A DNA stretch of 64,000 bases from an uncultured Bacteroides sp. (GCA_949289265.1 CASENE010000058.1:62001-126000), one strand, 5' to 3'. Counted from the first letter of the stretch, positions 1 through 8,489 are shown. Notes: generated by a model not told the origin, from the letters alone. Translations and numbers: made by a program.

Positions 1-1806
1 GACACCGTGACGCTGGACGAGGTGGTGGTGACCGACCGCCGCACGCCCGCTGCCAACAGCCGCTGGAGCGACCTGCATCCCGTGGAGCTGGTCACCGTGG
101 CAGGCTCGAACGGCGACCTTTATAAGGCGTTGCAGACCTTTCCCGGCGTGCAGGTGCAGAGCGAGACAGGCCGCCTCTTGGTGCGCGGGGGCAGCAGCGA
201 GGAGACGCAGACCTACATCGATGGCCTGCACGTGCTGAAGCCCTACACCTCGACGGGTATTAACACGGCGGCACGGGGGCGGTACTCCACGTTCATGTTC
301 AGCGGAGTCAACCTGGCCACGGGTGGCGCGCCGCTGGAGTACGGGCAGGCCCTCTCCGCCGTTCTCCCCTTGGAGACGAAGGACGAAAGCCCCGTGACGA
401 AGCTGGGCATGAACGCTTCCATCGTAGGCGTAGGCGGCGGAGGGACGCGGGCTTTCCGCCGGGGCTCGCTCTCCGTGGACTTGACGTACCAGCATTTGGG
501 ATTGTATAATAAGATGTATAGCGGGCGGCGCGAGTTCGAGGAGCCGTACCAGATGTTTTCCGCCGCCACGCAGTTCCGCCATGCCTTGGGTGAGAATGTG
601 CTTTTGAAGATTTACGGGCAATACGACCGTACCGACTTCGCCTCCTACGAGGGGGAGGACACGCGCCGCCTCTTCTCCTTGGGCGAGGACAATGTCTACG
701 TAAATGCCACCCTGCGCCGGCGGATGAAGGATGGTTGGGAGGGATATGCGGGCGCGGCCTTCTCCTACAACCGGCAGGGCATCACGGGTGCGGCCCAACC
801 CGATGACTGTTGGGAGGAACGCCAGCAGGAACTGCATGTGAAGGCCACGGCTTCGCGCCTATGGAACAACGGCCTGCGCATCGGGGGCGGGGTGGAGAGC
901 TTCATCCGCCGCTATGCGAACCGTTATGCGTGGCAAGAGATGGAAAGCGCGGGCAAGGTGCGCCCCGTGGTGTCCGCCGCCTTCCTGTCCGCCATGTGGT
1001 TTCCGTGGGAGAGGCTGAAGGCTGAGGCTTCCGTGCGGGCGGAATATACGGGGCAGGACAAACGGATGAGCCTCTCGCCCCGCGTGGCGGTGAACTGTTA
1101 TGCGGGCGATGCCGTCCTCTCGGCCACCGTGGGGCGCTATACCCAGCAGGCGGAGTTCCGTCTCTTGGCCCTCCGTTCCGGCTTGAAGTCCTCCACGTGC
1201 TGGCAATACAACCTGGGCGTGCAGTATGAGCGGGGCGGACGTATCGGCAAGGCGGAGGCATATTACAAGGATTACAATCGTCTGCCCCTGTGGGAGAACA
1301 CCTCCCTCACCGCCCATGGCCACGGGTACAGCATGGGCTTCGACCTCTTCTTTCTTGACCGCACTTCGCTGAAGAACGTGGAGTACCGCCTCTCCTACAC
1401 CTACAACCTCTCGCGCCGCCGCTACCTAGAGTACACCGAACTGACTACGCCTCCCTATGCCACGCGCCACAATGCTTCCTTCGTCCTCCGGTGGTCCATC
1501 CCCCGCCTGCGCCTCATCCTCGGCCTGACGGACACCTACGCCAGCGGTCGCCCCTGGCACAACCCCGCCCTCCCCGGCCTGATGAACGACGAGGCGAAGC
1601 CCTACAACAGCCTCGACCTGGGGCTGACGTTCCTGCTCAGTCCGAAAGTCATCCTCACCGCCTCGGCCACGAACGTCCTTGGCCGGTGCAACGAGTTCGG
1701 CCGGGTGGACGGGCATCCCGTTCTGGCCTCGGCGGACCATTTCTTCTATGTCGGGGTGTATGTGACGCTGGGGAGAAAGGCGGCGTATGACGTGTCGAAT
1801 TTCTGA
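1..1806 (+). CDS. TonB-dependent outer-membrane receptor (5' end outside window)
   Basis: The reading frame is open from base 1, so the signal peptide and any N-terminal carboxypeptidase-like regulatory domain lie outside the window. The visible part begins with the plug-domain opening TLDEVVVTDRR, followed by typical plug motifs such as FPGVQVQSE and LLVRGGSSEETQTYIDG within the first 90 residues. About 470 residues of alternating aromatic and charged beta-barrel strands follow, ending in an aromatic C-terminus (VSNF). Proteins of this family import ligands across the outer membrane using TonB energy. The substrate cannot be read from the sequence and no SusD partner follows, so it is more likely a siderophore, metal or cofactor receptor than a SusC. 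A long hairpin (1826-1893) lies directly downstream. Confidence 0.9.
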   Translation, partial: DTVTLDEVVVTDRRTPAANSRWSDLHPVELVTVAGSNGDLYKALQTFPGVQVQSETGRLLVRGGSSEETQTYIDGLHVLKPYTSTGINTAARGRYSTFMFSGVNLATGGAPLEYGQALSAVLPLETKDESPVTKLGMNASIVGVGGGGTRAFRRGSLSVDLTYQHLGLYNKMYSGRREFEEPYQMFSAATQFRHALGENVLLKIYGQYDRTDFASYEGEDTRRLFSLGEDNVYVNATLRRRMKDGWEGYAGAAFSYNRQGITGAAQPDDCWEERQQELHVKATASRLWNNGLRIGGGVESFIRRYANRYAWQEMESAGKVRPVVSAAFLSAMWFPWERLKAEASVRAEYTGQDKRMSLSPRVAVNCYAGDAVLSATVGRYTQQAEFRLLALRSGLKSSTCWQYNLGVQYERGGRIGKAEAYYKDYNRLPLWENTSLTAHGHGYSMGFDLFFLDRTSLKNVEYRLSYTYNLSRRRYLEYTELTTPPYATRHNASFVLRWSIPRLRLILGLTDTYASGRPWHNPALPGLMNDEAKPYNSLDLGLTFLLSPKVILTASATNVLGRCNEFGRVDGHPVLASADHFFYVGVYVTLGRKAAYDVSNF

Positions 1807-1825
1807 GCGGCGTTATCCATGACAA

Positions 1826-1893
1826 AGGCGCGGAAGGCGCGGATTCACGGATGAGGCTTGTGCTCTCCGTTAGGTTCCGCGCATTCCGCGCCT
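1826..1893. terminator. Hairpin between convergent genes
   Basis: The left arm from 1826 (AGGCGCGGAAGGCGCGGA) pairs with the right arm ending at 1893 with about one mismatch in 18. It separates a plus-strand stop at 1806 from a minus-strand stop at 1917. That position fits a bidirectional terminator, although no clean U-tract follows. The arms are made of a repeated GCGCGGA word, like other hairpins in this window. Confidence 0.5.
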
Positions 1894-1916
1894 GCATGCA
1901 GGGGTGTTCTTTCCCT

Positions 1917-2354
1917 TTAGTCGTCGATGTCAATCACCTGGAACTGGTTGTTGAAGGTAATCTCCCAGCGGTTGGACAGCTTGACTTCCCATTCGCGCGA
2001 GTCGCGTTCGATTTGCAGGATGAGGGCGTCGGGATAATTCGTCTTCACATACTCTGCAATCTGTGCGGGGACAATCTGTGCGGGGACGCCCGTCTGGCGG
2101 CAACGCACTTCCGTCCACTGCCCGGACTTGTCGAACTCCACCTTGTCGCCTGTATTGAACACCACGTCATACGACTTGCTGAACAGCTCGGTCTCTTGCG
2201 TGGCCAAGGCCACTTTGGCATCCTTGAAGTACGTCTGCAGGAAGGTCTGCGCCTGGGCGGGGAGTTGGTTTACCTGCACGGGCTTGTCGTTGTCGGCCAT
2301 TGCCACTGAACTCATTGCGAACATCGCTACTACTGCTAAGAATAACTTTTTCAT
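1917..2354 (-). CDS. Exported PepSY-like domain protein
   Basis: This is a 145-residue protein. An upstream in-frame ATG at 2411 exists, but the start at 2354 places a clean signal peptide (MKKLFLAVVAMFAMSSVAMA) at the N-terminus. It also lies about 55 bp downstream of a -7 box. The mature part holds two similar halves, each with a beta-strand pattern of the kind found in PepSY-like, beta-lactamase-inhibitor-like proteins of Bacteroides. The first runs through QTYFKDAKVALATQETE and the second through KTNYPDALILQIERDS. Such proteins are periplasmic and of unknown role. Nothing in the neighbourhood assigns a partner. Recognition of the fold is by resemblance only. Confidence 0.75.
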   Translation of the reverse strand: MKKLFLAVVAMFAMSSVAMADNDKPVQVNQLPAQAQTFLQTYFKDAKVALATQETELFSKSYDVVFNTGDKVEFDKSGQWTEVRCRQTGVPAQIVPAQIAEYVKTNYPDALILQIERDSREWEVKLSNRWEITFNNQFQVIDIDD

Positions 2355-2408
2355 ACTACTTGTTTTTTTAAGTGTGAATAATAAATGATTTGTTTCTCTT
2401 TCGTACTG

Positions 2409-2416
2409 CAAAGGTA
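2409..2416 (-). promoter_or_regulatory. -7 promoter box of the PepSY-like gene
   Basis: The minus strand reads TACCTTTG, a match to the Bacteroidetes -7 consensus TAnnTTTG. It would give a leader of roughly 50 nt before the ATG at 2354. Confidence 0.6.
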
Positions 2417-2470
2417 GAGGGCGATGTTGGAAAGAAACTGGAAGGGACAGATTTTTTTCCCGGAATTTTA

Positions 2471-2643
2471 GAGCTTGTTTAAATTTTGCTCAGTACTGTT
2501 TTGAGATGTTTTTCCGAGAATATTTTTCCGTTGTCATAAGGAGCGTAGCGGGCTACGTGACGAAAGGGAACGGGAAAAGAGGCCGGGAAAAGGCTCAAAA
2601 CAGACTGAATAAAAATATTAAAAAGGAAAATTGAAACAGGCTC
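2471..2643. mobile_element. MITE-like inverted-repeat element
   Basis: The terminal 17 bp (2471-2487) and the last 17 bp (2627-2643) are inverted copies with two mismatches (GAGCTTGTTTAAATTTT against GAGCCTGTTTCAATTTT). A second inverted pair lies inside: CAGTACTGTTTTGAG at 2491-2505 against a near-perfect partner ending near 2607. The centre is the short palindrome GTAGCGGGCTAC. The whole 173 bp can therefore fold into one long hairpin. It has no coding capacity and abuts the stop codon of the next gene. It resembles a miniature inverted-repeat element. No flanking target duplication is obvious, and no second copy is present in the window. Confidence 0.7.
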
Positions 2644-3807
2644 TTATCTTTTAACAAAGCGGGCAAATCTTTCCAATCCCTCCAGCATGCGGCTGCGCGG
2701 GCAGGCGATGTTCCACCGCATGTATCCCTCGCCTTCCGGGCCGTACATAGTGCCGGCATTGAGCCAGAGGTGCGCGCGCTCTTTCAGCGTCTCTTCCAGC
2801 TTGTCGGAAGGCAGGCCGAGCGTCCGGCAGTCCATCCATTCCAGGTAAGTCCCTTCCAGGCGGGTGAGAGGGAATTCGGGCAGGCGTTCGGCACAGAAGG
2901 CATGGAATACGCGGTCGTTCTCTTCCAGATAGGCCAGAAGTTGCCGTAGCCAGTCCTCGCCCTCGTCGTAGGCGGCCATGGTGGCCAGGACGCCAAAGGG
3001 ATTGACGTCGCACACTTCGTTGATGTTGAGGGCACGGTCGATGCAGGCACGGGTGTCGGCATCCGGCGTAATGATGTTGGCTATCTGCAGGCCCGCGATG
3101 TTGAAGGCCTTGCTGGGCGACACGCAAGTAATGGAATTGGCCAGGCAGGCGTCGGACACCGAGGCAAAAGGCGTGTAGCGGTAGGCGGAATAAACCAGCT
3201 CGCAGTGTATCTCGTCGGCCACCACCTTCACGCCGTGGCGCAGGCAGATGTCGTTCAGGGCAGCCAGCTCGTCGCTTGTCCAGACCCTTCCGGCGGGATT
3301 GTGCGGATTGCAGAGCAACAATAGCTTGGCACGCGGGTCGCTGGCCTTGCGCTCCAGGTCATCCAAATCCATGCGGTAGGTGTCGCCCTCGCGTCGCAGG
3401 GGGTTGGACAGCAGCAGGCAACCGTTGTTGCGGATGGAGGAGAAGAAGCAGTTGTAGACAGGCGTCTGCGCGATGACCTTGTCGCCCGGTTCGGTCAGTG
3501 CCTTGATGATGGCCGAGATGGCCGGCACCACGCCCGAGGTGTAGAGCATCCAGTCGGTCTGCAGTGTGGTCCACCCGTGCCGCCGGGCAAACCAGCGGGC
3601 CACGGATTCATAATACGCTTGCGGCACGTGCGTGTAGCCAAAGATGCCGTGTTCCACCCGCCGGCGCAGGGCGTCGGTAATGGCGGGTGCGGTGCGGAAA
3701 TCCATGTCGGCCACCCACATGGGCAGCACGTCGGCGTCGGCGACAGAATCCCACTTGCAGGAGTTCGTGCCACGGCGCGGGATGAGGGAGTCGAAATCGT
3801 AAGTCAT
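2644..3807 (-). CDS. MalY/PatB-type PLP-dependent aminotransferase or C-S lyase
   Basis: This is a 387-residue fold-type I PLP enzyme of the MalY/PatB family. These catalyse beta-elimination from cystathionine or cysteine conjugates and often act as aminotransferases. The N-terminus MTYDFDSLIPRRGTNSCKWD and LPMWVADMDF are family hallmarks. NPHNPAGRVW and VVADEIHCELVY precede the Schiff-base lysine in SPSKAFNIAGLQ (about residue 230). RWNIACPR near the C-terminus carries the carboxylate-binding arginine. Length and start match the family. It is cytoplasmic. Its upstream region is a repeat-rich spacer with no clear -7 box. The physiological substrate cannot be decided from sequence. Confidence 0.92.
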   Translation of the reverse strand: MTYDFDSLIPRRGTNSCKWDSVADADVLPMWVADMDFRTAPAITDALRRRVEHGIFGYTHVPQAYYESVARWFARRHGWTTLQTDWMLYTSGVVPAISAIIKALTEPGDKVIAQTPVYNCFFSSIRNNGCLLLSNPLRREGDTYRMDLDDLERKASDPRAKLLLLCNPHNPAGRVWTSDELAALNDICLRHGVKVVADEIHCELVYSAYRYTPFASVSDACLANSITCVSPSKAFNIAGLQIANIITPDADTRACIDRALNINEVCDVNPFGVLATMAAYDEGEDWLRQLLAYLEENDRVFHAFCAERLPEFPLTRLEGTYLEWMDCRTLGLPSDKLEETLKERAHLWLNAGTMYGPEGEGYMRWNIACPRSRMLEGLERFARFVKR

Positions 3808-3814
3808 GTATGTA

Positions 3815-3990
3815 GTGATTAGTGGTTAATGATTAGTGATTAATGGTGGTTAATGATTCATGTCTGGTGATGAGCGATGAGTGGTTAAGGGTTAGTGGCT
3901 TGTGATGGAGGCTGTCGGTTCGTCCGGCAAGGTAACTGATTTCATTCCACGGGGACTAACCGCTCGTCACTCATCACCAACCACTTATCG
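3815..3990. repeat. Repeat-rich spacer with inverted short-word repeats
   Basis: The spacer is built from variants of GATTAGTGGTTAATGATTAGTG. One stretch near 3870-3895 (GGTGATGAGCGATGAGTGG) is inverted near 3955-3995. The right arm continues into the last codons of the MATE gene, whose final residues K-I-S-G-stop are encoded by the repeat word. Confidence 0.6.
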
Positions 3991-5409
3991 CTAACCGCTT
4001 ATCTTCATCCACCTCCCCCTTTCCAGCCGGATGAGGAAGATGGTGCCGCGGAAGCACAGCTCGATGCACATGGCCAGCCATACGCCATTCAGGCCCATCG
4101 ACGGAGCCAGGGCAGCCGCCAGCGTCAGGCGCACGGCCCAGATGCTGAAGAAGTTCATCAGGCAAGGCACCAGCGTGTTGCCCGCCCCCACAAACACCCC
4201 GTAGGCCACGATGGCGGCGGCAAACATCGGTTCGGCAAAGGCCTCGATGCGCAGGGCCTCCACGCCCAGGCGGATGACCTCGGCGTCGGGCGTCATGGTG
4301 GTCATGATGAGCGGCGCGGCCACGTAGAGGATGACGCCCATCACGCCCATCACCGCCATGCCCATGCCCACGGTGATGCGGGCAAAGCGGCGGGTCAGGT
4401 CTTTGCGCCCAGCCCCCAGGCTCTGGCCCACCAGTGTGGTGGCGGCATCTGCTATGCCGTAGCCGGGCATGTAGCACAGGCTCTCGGCCGTGATGCCGAA
4501 CGAGTTGGCGGCAATGGCGAAGACGCCCAGCGGAGCCACGATGACCGTGGTCATGATTTGCGCGCCGCAGATGACCACGTGTTCCACGCCCATGGGCAGG
4601 CCGATGTGCAGGGCCTTGCGCACCGTCTCCCGCGTGGGCAGGAAGCTGCCCCGCTCGCCTTTCAGCCGCAGTTCGCCCGAGCGCGTCAGCAGGTACCACA
4701 TCATCAGGGCGGCCACCACGGCCTCGGCGGCGGCAGTGCCCAGCGCGGCGCCCGTCACGCCCAGTCCCGCTCCCGGCATGTGCAGGCTCAGGCCGAACCA
4801 CTCCACTTGCCGCGAGGGGAAGATGAGGAAGAAGTTGAACACCACGTCCAGCAGGCACATCAGCACGTTGAGCATCCCAGGCACGCGCATGTTGCCGCTG
4901 CAGCGCAGCATGCCTCCGGCCAGGAAGTTCAGTTGCAGCAAGGGGAGGGAGAGGGCGAAGATGAGGAAGTAGGCCGACGAGGCGGCGTTGATTTCTTCCG
5001 TGCCGCCCAGCCACACGGGCAGGCTGCCGCTGATGAAAGCTCCCGTCAGGGCCAGCAGGGCGCTGAACAGGCTGACGGCCACGATGGCCTGCCGCAACAC
5101 GGCGCGCGCCTCCCGCAGCCGGCCGGCCCCCACGTGGTGGGCCACTTGCACGGAGAAGCCTGTGCCAGCCGCCGAGCACATCCCCCAGAAGAGCCACGTC
5201 GTGGTGCTGACCAGGCCGATGCTGGCTGCTGCGTCCGCCCCCAGGCGGCCCACCATGGCGGCGTCGATGTATTGCATGGCGATGGCCGACACCTGTGCCA
5301 CGATGCTCGGTATGCTGAGCTGCACGGTGAGCCAGAGCTGTTGCCGCAGGGTCATCTGTCGGCCCGTGCGGATGAGCAGGAGGAGGTCGTTCTCGTTCTG
5401 TTTTCCCAT
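3991..5409 (-). CDS. MATE family multidrug/sodium antiporter
   Basis: This is a 472-residue inner-membrane protein with about twelve hydrophobic segments and the two-fold MATE layout. The first half carries LSIPSIVAQVSAIAMQYIDAAMVGRLG and the second half mirrors it near residue 260 (HIGLPMGVEHVVICGAQIM). MATE proteins export cationic drugs or metabolites using Na+ or H+ gradients. I place the start at 5409 (MGKQNENDLL). The upstream ATG at 5448 lies beyond a -7 box (5419-5426) that is only about 10 bp from the chosen start, which implies a very short leader. The substrate is unknown. Confidence 0.88.
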   Translation of the reverse strand: MGKQNENDLLLLIRTGRQMTLRQQLWLTVQLSIPSIVAQVSAIAMQYIDAAMVGRLGADAAASIGLVSTTTWLFWGMCSAAGTGFSVQVAHHVGAGRLREARAVLRQAIVAVSLFSALLALTGAFISGSLPVWLGGTEEINAASSAYFLIFALSLPLLQLNFLAGGMLRCSGNMRVPGMLNVLMCLLDVVFNFFLIFPSRQVEWFGLSLHMPGAGLGVTGAALGTAAAEAVVAALMMWYLLTRSGELRLKGERGSFLPTRETVRKALHIGLPMGVEHVVICGAQIMTTVIVAPLGVFAIAANSFGITAESLCYMPGYGIADAATTLVGQSLGAGRKDLTRRFARITVGMGMAVMGVMGVILYVAAPLIMTTMTPDAEVIRLGVEALRIEAFAEPMFAAAIVAYGVFVGAGNTLVPCLMNFFSIWAVRLTLAAALAPSMGLNGVWLAMCIELCFRGTIFLIRLERGRWMKISG

Positions 5410-5418
5410 AATGCGATG

Positions 5419-5426
5419 CAAAGATA
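5419..5426 (-). promoter_or_regulatory. -7 promoter box of the MATE gene
   Basis: The minus strand reads TATCTTTG, followed by C. Its closeness to the ATG at 5409 predicts a near-leaderless mRNA and argues against the longer start. Confidence 0.55.
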
Positions 5427-5526
5427 AGCGTTTATCCGTTCCGGCCATGTACCCGGATTACGGAAAAATTGGCCGGAAGCCTTTTCCGCGGGGATACGCG
5501 CGTGGCTGGCGGCGACCCCGTATCTT

Positions 5527-6300
5527 CTAAAGAATGGTGCCCGGCAGGGGCTGCGAGCCGTTTTTGGAAGGGCAGAGCAGGGGGCGGAGGCCGTTGTCCC
5601 ACGCGTCGCACAGGGCCTGCATGGAGGGGAACAGCAGGTCGGCGCCCGCGTCGAGCAGCACCTGCCCGTCCAGCGGCCCGGTGTTGACGGCGATGGTGAA
5701 GATGCCTGCCGCGTGTCCCGCCTGCACGCCGATGGGGGCGTTTTCCACCACGATGGCCTCGTTGGCCGCGACGCCCGCCTTGCGCAGGCCCATCAGGTAG
5801 GGCTCGGGGTCGGGCTTGCCGTGGCGCACGTCGAAGGCGGTCACCATCCGTTCGGGGGCAAAGACTCCGGGATACTGGTGGTTGAGGCGGTCCAGCAGCG
5901 AGCGTTGGCCCGAGCCGGTGACCAGCACGGGCGTCAGTCCGTCGGCCTGCACCTTCTTCAGCAGTTCGGCGGCGCCGGGCATCCGCCGGGGTTCGGGAAA
6001 CCGCGCGAAGGCCGCGCTCTTTTCGGCATAGATTTGCTCAATCAGCTCGGGCGGGGCGTCGTGCCCGTACTGGCGGTTGTAGGCGATGTTGATGGTGGAG
6101 GCGCCCGTGCGTCCTTCGTGCAGGAAGGCTTCCTGGCGGGTGAAGTGCAGCCCGTGGCGGTTCATGACTTCGGCCCAGGCCGTGGCATGATAAGGCATCG
6201 AGTCGAACAGCACGCCGTCCATGTCGAACAGCACGGCGCGCAGCCTGAGGGCCGGACAGGCTTGTCCGGACAGATAGCGTTGGATGGATTCTTTGATCAT
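5527..6300 (-). CDS. HAD-superfamily hydrolase, beta-phosphoglucomutase-like
   Basis: This is a 257-residue cytoplasmic HAD protein. The nucleophile motif VLFDMDGVLFDS places Asp at about 26 and 28. A helical cap follows (HATAWAEVMNRHGLHFT). Motif II is LVTGSGQ, the motif III lysine is in HGKPDPEPYL and motif IV is VVENAPIGVQAG. This is the subclass I pattern of sugar-phosphate phosphatases and beta-phosphoglucomutases. The start at 6300 is preferred over an upstream in-frame start at 6375, because a -7 box lies at 6322-6329 and the extra residues look unlike protein. The substrate is not determinable, and hydrolysis or mutase activity are both possible. Confidence 0.88.
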   Translation of the reverse strand: MIKESIQRYLSGQACPALRLRAVLFDMDGVLFDSMPYHATAWAEVMNRHGLHFTRQEAFLHEGRTGASTINIAYNRQYGHDAPPELIEQIYAEKSAAFARFPEPRRMPGAAELLKKVQADGLTPVLVTGSGQRSLLDRLNHQYPGVFAPERMVTAFDVRHGKPDPEPYLMGLRKAGVAANEAIVVENAPIGVQAGHAAGIFTIAVNTGPLDGQVLLDAGADLLFPSMQALCDAWDNGLRPLLCPSKNGSQPLPGTIL

Positions 6301-6321
6301 AAGTCTTGTTGGTTGTGGCTG

Positions 6322-6329
6322 CAAAAGTA
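6322..6329 (-). promoter_or_regulatory. -7 promoter box of the HAD gene
   Basis: The minus strand reads TACTTTTG, followed by C, about 20 bp upstream of the ATG at 6300. Confidence 0.55.
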
Positions 6330-6405
6330 CGAAAAAACTGCCAAACGCGCGCGGCTCCCCCGGCAGCGACGGCAAAAAGACTTACAACCGGCCTGTCTCT
6401 CCCAC

Positions 6406-6493
6406 GTCCTTGGTTCGTCCCCAGGGAGACGAACCAGGGGCGAAGGAGGGACGACCCGGGGACGAACCTGGTAGGAGGCGGCACGAGCCGGGC
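6406..6493. repeat. Degenerate 22-bp tandem array
   Basis: The stretch divides into four 22-bp registers starting at 6406, 6428, 6450 and 6472. The second and third share GACGA(A/C)CC(A/G)GGGG, and the first contains the inverse (TGGTTCGTC at 6411-6419). This gives a perfect 9-bp stem with 6428-6436. It lies 22 bp beyond the stop of the gene at 6516-7070. Its outer units have decayed, so it is the least regular array of this kind in the window. Confidence 0.5.
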
Positions 6494-6515
6494 CGACGGG
6501 GCTTATTGTTGGTAA

Positions 6516-7070
6516 TTATTGCGGACAGTCCATCTCGATGCGCTCTATCCCGGAGACTTTGGCCGCGACGTATGCCGGCAGTTTCGTGCCTTCGCGCAGG
6601 ATTTGGTGGATGAACAGGGGGTAGCTGACGCGGAAGGAGCGGATGGTGGCCACGTCGTCCGTCCGCAGGTGGCTGTCGGCGCTCTGCTCGATGCGGAACA
6701 GGCATTCTCCGCAGCATTCCAGGCTCAGGCTTCCGTGGTTGTAGGCTATCCGGAGGCGGCTGCCCGGGGCGATTTCTGCGGCCTGTATCTGCCGGATGGG
6801 GGAGAGCGCGGTTTCTTTGTCAGGGTCGAGCGAGAGGAGAAGATGGTCGTAGTTGCGGTAGCCCAGGAAGCGTGCCAGGATGTCGAGGGTGGACAGGCGC
6901 GGGGCGGATGTCCCTTTGACGAAGCCGAAGAGGCGCTTCAGGGTGGTGACGCCGATGTGTTGGCGGGTGGCGTCGGCTATTTCATACACCAGCCTTTCGC
7001 AGTCCGACGGGTAACGGATTTCGTATCCTGCGCGCTTTTCCAGCATTTCCTTGATTACGGGCGACAACAT
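6516..7070 (-). CDS. Conserved hypothetical protein with helical, possibly DNA-binding N-terminus
   Basis: This is a 184-residue soluble protein with no signal peptide. Residues 15-75 form a helical block (SDCERLVYEIADATRQHIG, then TTLKRLFGFV and LSTLDILARFLGYRNYDHL). This kind of block recurs at the N-terminus of Bacteroidetes proteins and resembles a helix-turn-helix. The remainder is beta-rich with two cysteines (LECCGEC) and a C-terminal segment that includes FRVSYPLFIHQILREG. The start is backed by an unusually strong Shine-Dalgarno stretch (AGGAAAGGAGG) just upstream of 7070, uncommon in this phylum. It is single-copy here with no operon partner. A regulatory role is inference, and I do not recognise a named family. 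Confidence 0.6.
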   Translation of the reverse strand: MLSPVIKEMLEKRAGYEIRYPSDCERLVYEIADATRQHIGVTTLKRLFGFVKGTSAPRLSTLDILARFLGYRNYDHLLLSLDPDKETALSPIRQIQAAEIAPGSRLRIAYNHGSLSLECCGECLFRIEQSADSHLRTDDVATIRSFRVSYPLFIHQILREGTKLPAYVAAKVSGIERIEMDCPQ

Positions 7071-7923
7071 GGGGCCTCCTTTCCTGGGTGGGACGGGTGT
7101 GTCGTCTGGTTCTTTGTCTGGGATGTCGATGTCATGGTAGAGTAAATGGTTTGCAACTGAACCTATGGCAGAGAGTCGGGTTCCCGGGAAAGATTTCGTA
7201 AGCAGACGCCTGCGTCGGGCGGGTGCTGTGTGTCAGGTGAAGAAGTGGGCGTATCGGTGTCTGGGTCGTAAAAATGATTCCGGGGATAATGATGTAAAAA
7301 TCCGCGCGAATGGCGTCTGTGCGGGCAGGTCTCTGTGGGGCGTTGCCCGGCTTGCGGCTGGAATGCCGGTTGCGGCAGCCGATGTCCGGCGGACGTGTCA
7401 TTAAAATCTAAACTCTTTGTCGATAGAATCCAATTTTAAAGTTTTACAATCATGTTGATCCTCGGTCGGTTTCCGGCCTCCGATGACTGTCTGACGGAAG
7501 GTTCGCACTTTCGCGGTGATTCGCACGGCCCGGCTGGTTGCCGCTGGCAAGGGGTTGCAATCGCTGTCGATCAGGCTATCTCATTATCCAGAACTGTCGC
7601 GGGGAGCAGTTCTCCTTCACGTTGCAACGGCCGTCGTCCCGCTGAGGGGGAAAGTGGCGGATAATCCAAAAAGGGACTTCCCGTTGTGGGTAAGTCTTCT
7701 TTATGTTTGCTTTGCAAAGATAAGGTTTTATTTCGGCACAGTGAATTATATAGTAAACAAAATGAAGCATCCGGTCGCAAATGAACGGAATGAACAAGAA
7801 TGAACGAAAGGGAGCGGAACGGATAGACCGGATTAAACGGTTGATAATAAGTGCGGGAACTTGCCTCGGAAAGGCTATTTTTGCGCTATGAAAACAAGAG
7901 TCTAATCAAACAGAAAAAGAATT
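7071..7923. other. Long spacer without a supported gene
   Basis: This is 853 bp between a divergent pair of genes. Short open frames exist on both strands but lack start signals, compositional support and recognisable similarity. The minus strand has a TATCTTTG box near 7714-7721, so a short transcript towards 7570 is possible. The plus strand carries the likely promoter of the KAP cluster at 7876-7883. I see nothing else I can name. Confidence 0.4.
7876..7883 (+). promoter_or_regulatory. -7 promoter box upstream of the KAP cluster
   Basis: TATTTTTG followed by C matches TAnnTTTG and lies about 40 bp upstream of the first gene of the cluster. A well-spaced -33 TTTG is not evident. It is the most credible start point for the 7924-16382 transcription unit. 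Confidence 0.5.
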
Positions 7924-8310
7924 ATGGCTAAGAAATCGGCAATAACCGGTGAATACATCATCACCGTGGAAGACAACAACAGCATTCGCGTATGCCGCAT
8001 TTTTGACAATGTAATTGCTTCCCTGCGGGAAATCTGCCAAAAGGAAGGGATGGAGGTCGACCCCAAATGGAACACCCAGCAATTGGGCCGCGAGGTGATC
8101 AAGCGTTTTGGCGACGGCACGATGGCCGAAGTGGGCGAGTATGTGGTGACTAGGCGTCCCAGCGGTTCCATCGAGACCTACCGCACGTATGGCAACACCC
8201 TGGGAGCCTTGCGCGAGATTGCCGCGAAGATAGGATTTGAGATTGACCCCAAGTGGAACACGCAGTCCACGGGGCGCAAGTTGGTGGACTTTATCAACGC
8301 AAGCAAATAA
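7924..8310 (+). CDS. Unnamed protein made of two tandem ~60-residue repeats (KAP cluster gene 1)
   Basis: This is a 128-residue soluble protein that I do not recognise. It consists of two copies of one domain, residues about 9-65 and 71-126. Both begin GEY(I/V)(I/V)T, pass through a conserved N-hydrophobic-ASLRE or GALREI helix, and contain the identical block DPKWNTQ followed by GR. The high identity between copies suggests a small binding module used as a tandem pair. It is the first gene of a same-strand cluster running to the KAP NTPase at 16382. A -7 box lies 40 bp upstream, and a long hairpin (8367-8489) separates it from the next gene. There is no catalytic motif. Confidence 0.75.
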   Translation: MAKKSAITGEYIITVEDNNSIRVCRIFDNVIASLREICQKEGMEVDPKWNTQQLGREVIKRFGDGTMAEVGEYVVTRRPSGSIETYRTYGNTLGALREIAAKIGFEIDPKWNTQSTGRKLVDFINASK

Positions 8311-8366
8311 GTGGTATCATATTAGGAAGATGTGCAGAGTTAATAGATACAATCTTTAGTAGTGAG

Positions 8367-8489
8367 AGGAAGTTACAGGTAGTTAGAAGGAGTTATAGGC
8401 TGATAGTTGACTGGGCGATATACATAAAGGTATTGGCCTCTGACTCCTTGAGCGAAGCGATAACTCCTTCTAATTCCTTCAGGTTCCTG
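8367..8489. repeat. Long imperfect hairpin sharing a 28-bp block with 30646-30673
   Basis: The left arm (8367-8398) contains AGTTAGAAGGAGTTATA. It is inverted at 8458-8489. Bases 8443-8470 are identical over 28 nt to 30646-30673, in the spacer before the MFS exporter, so this is a dispersed intergenic repeat. It sits within the KAP cluster, between its first two genes. Confidence 0.65.

Noticed and set aside
7132-7803. Short frames in the spacer before the KAP cluster
   Set aside because: There is no start signal, composition or motif support. One minus-strand -7-like box alone is not enough for a gene call.
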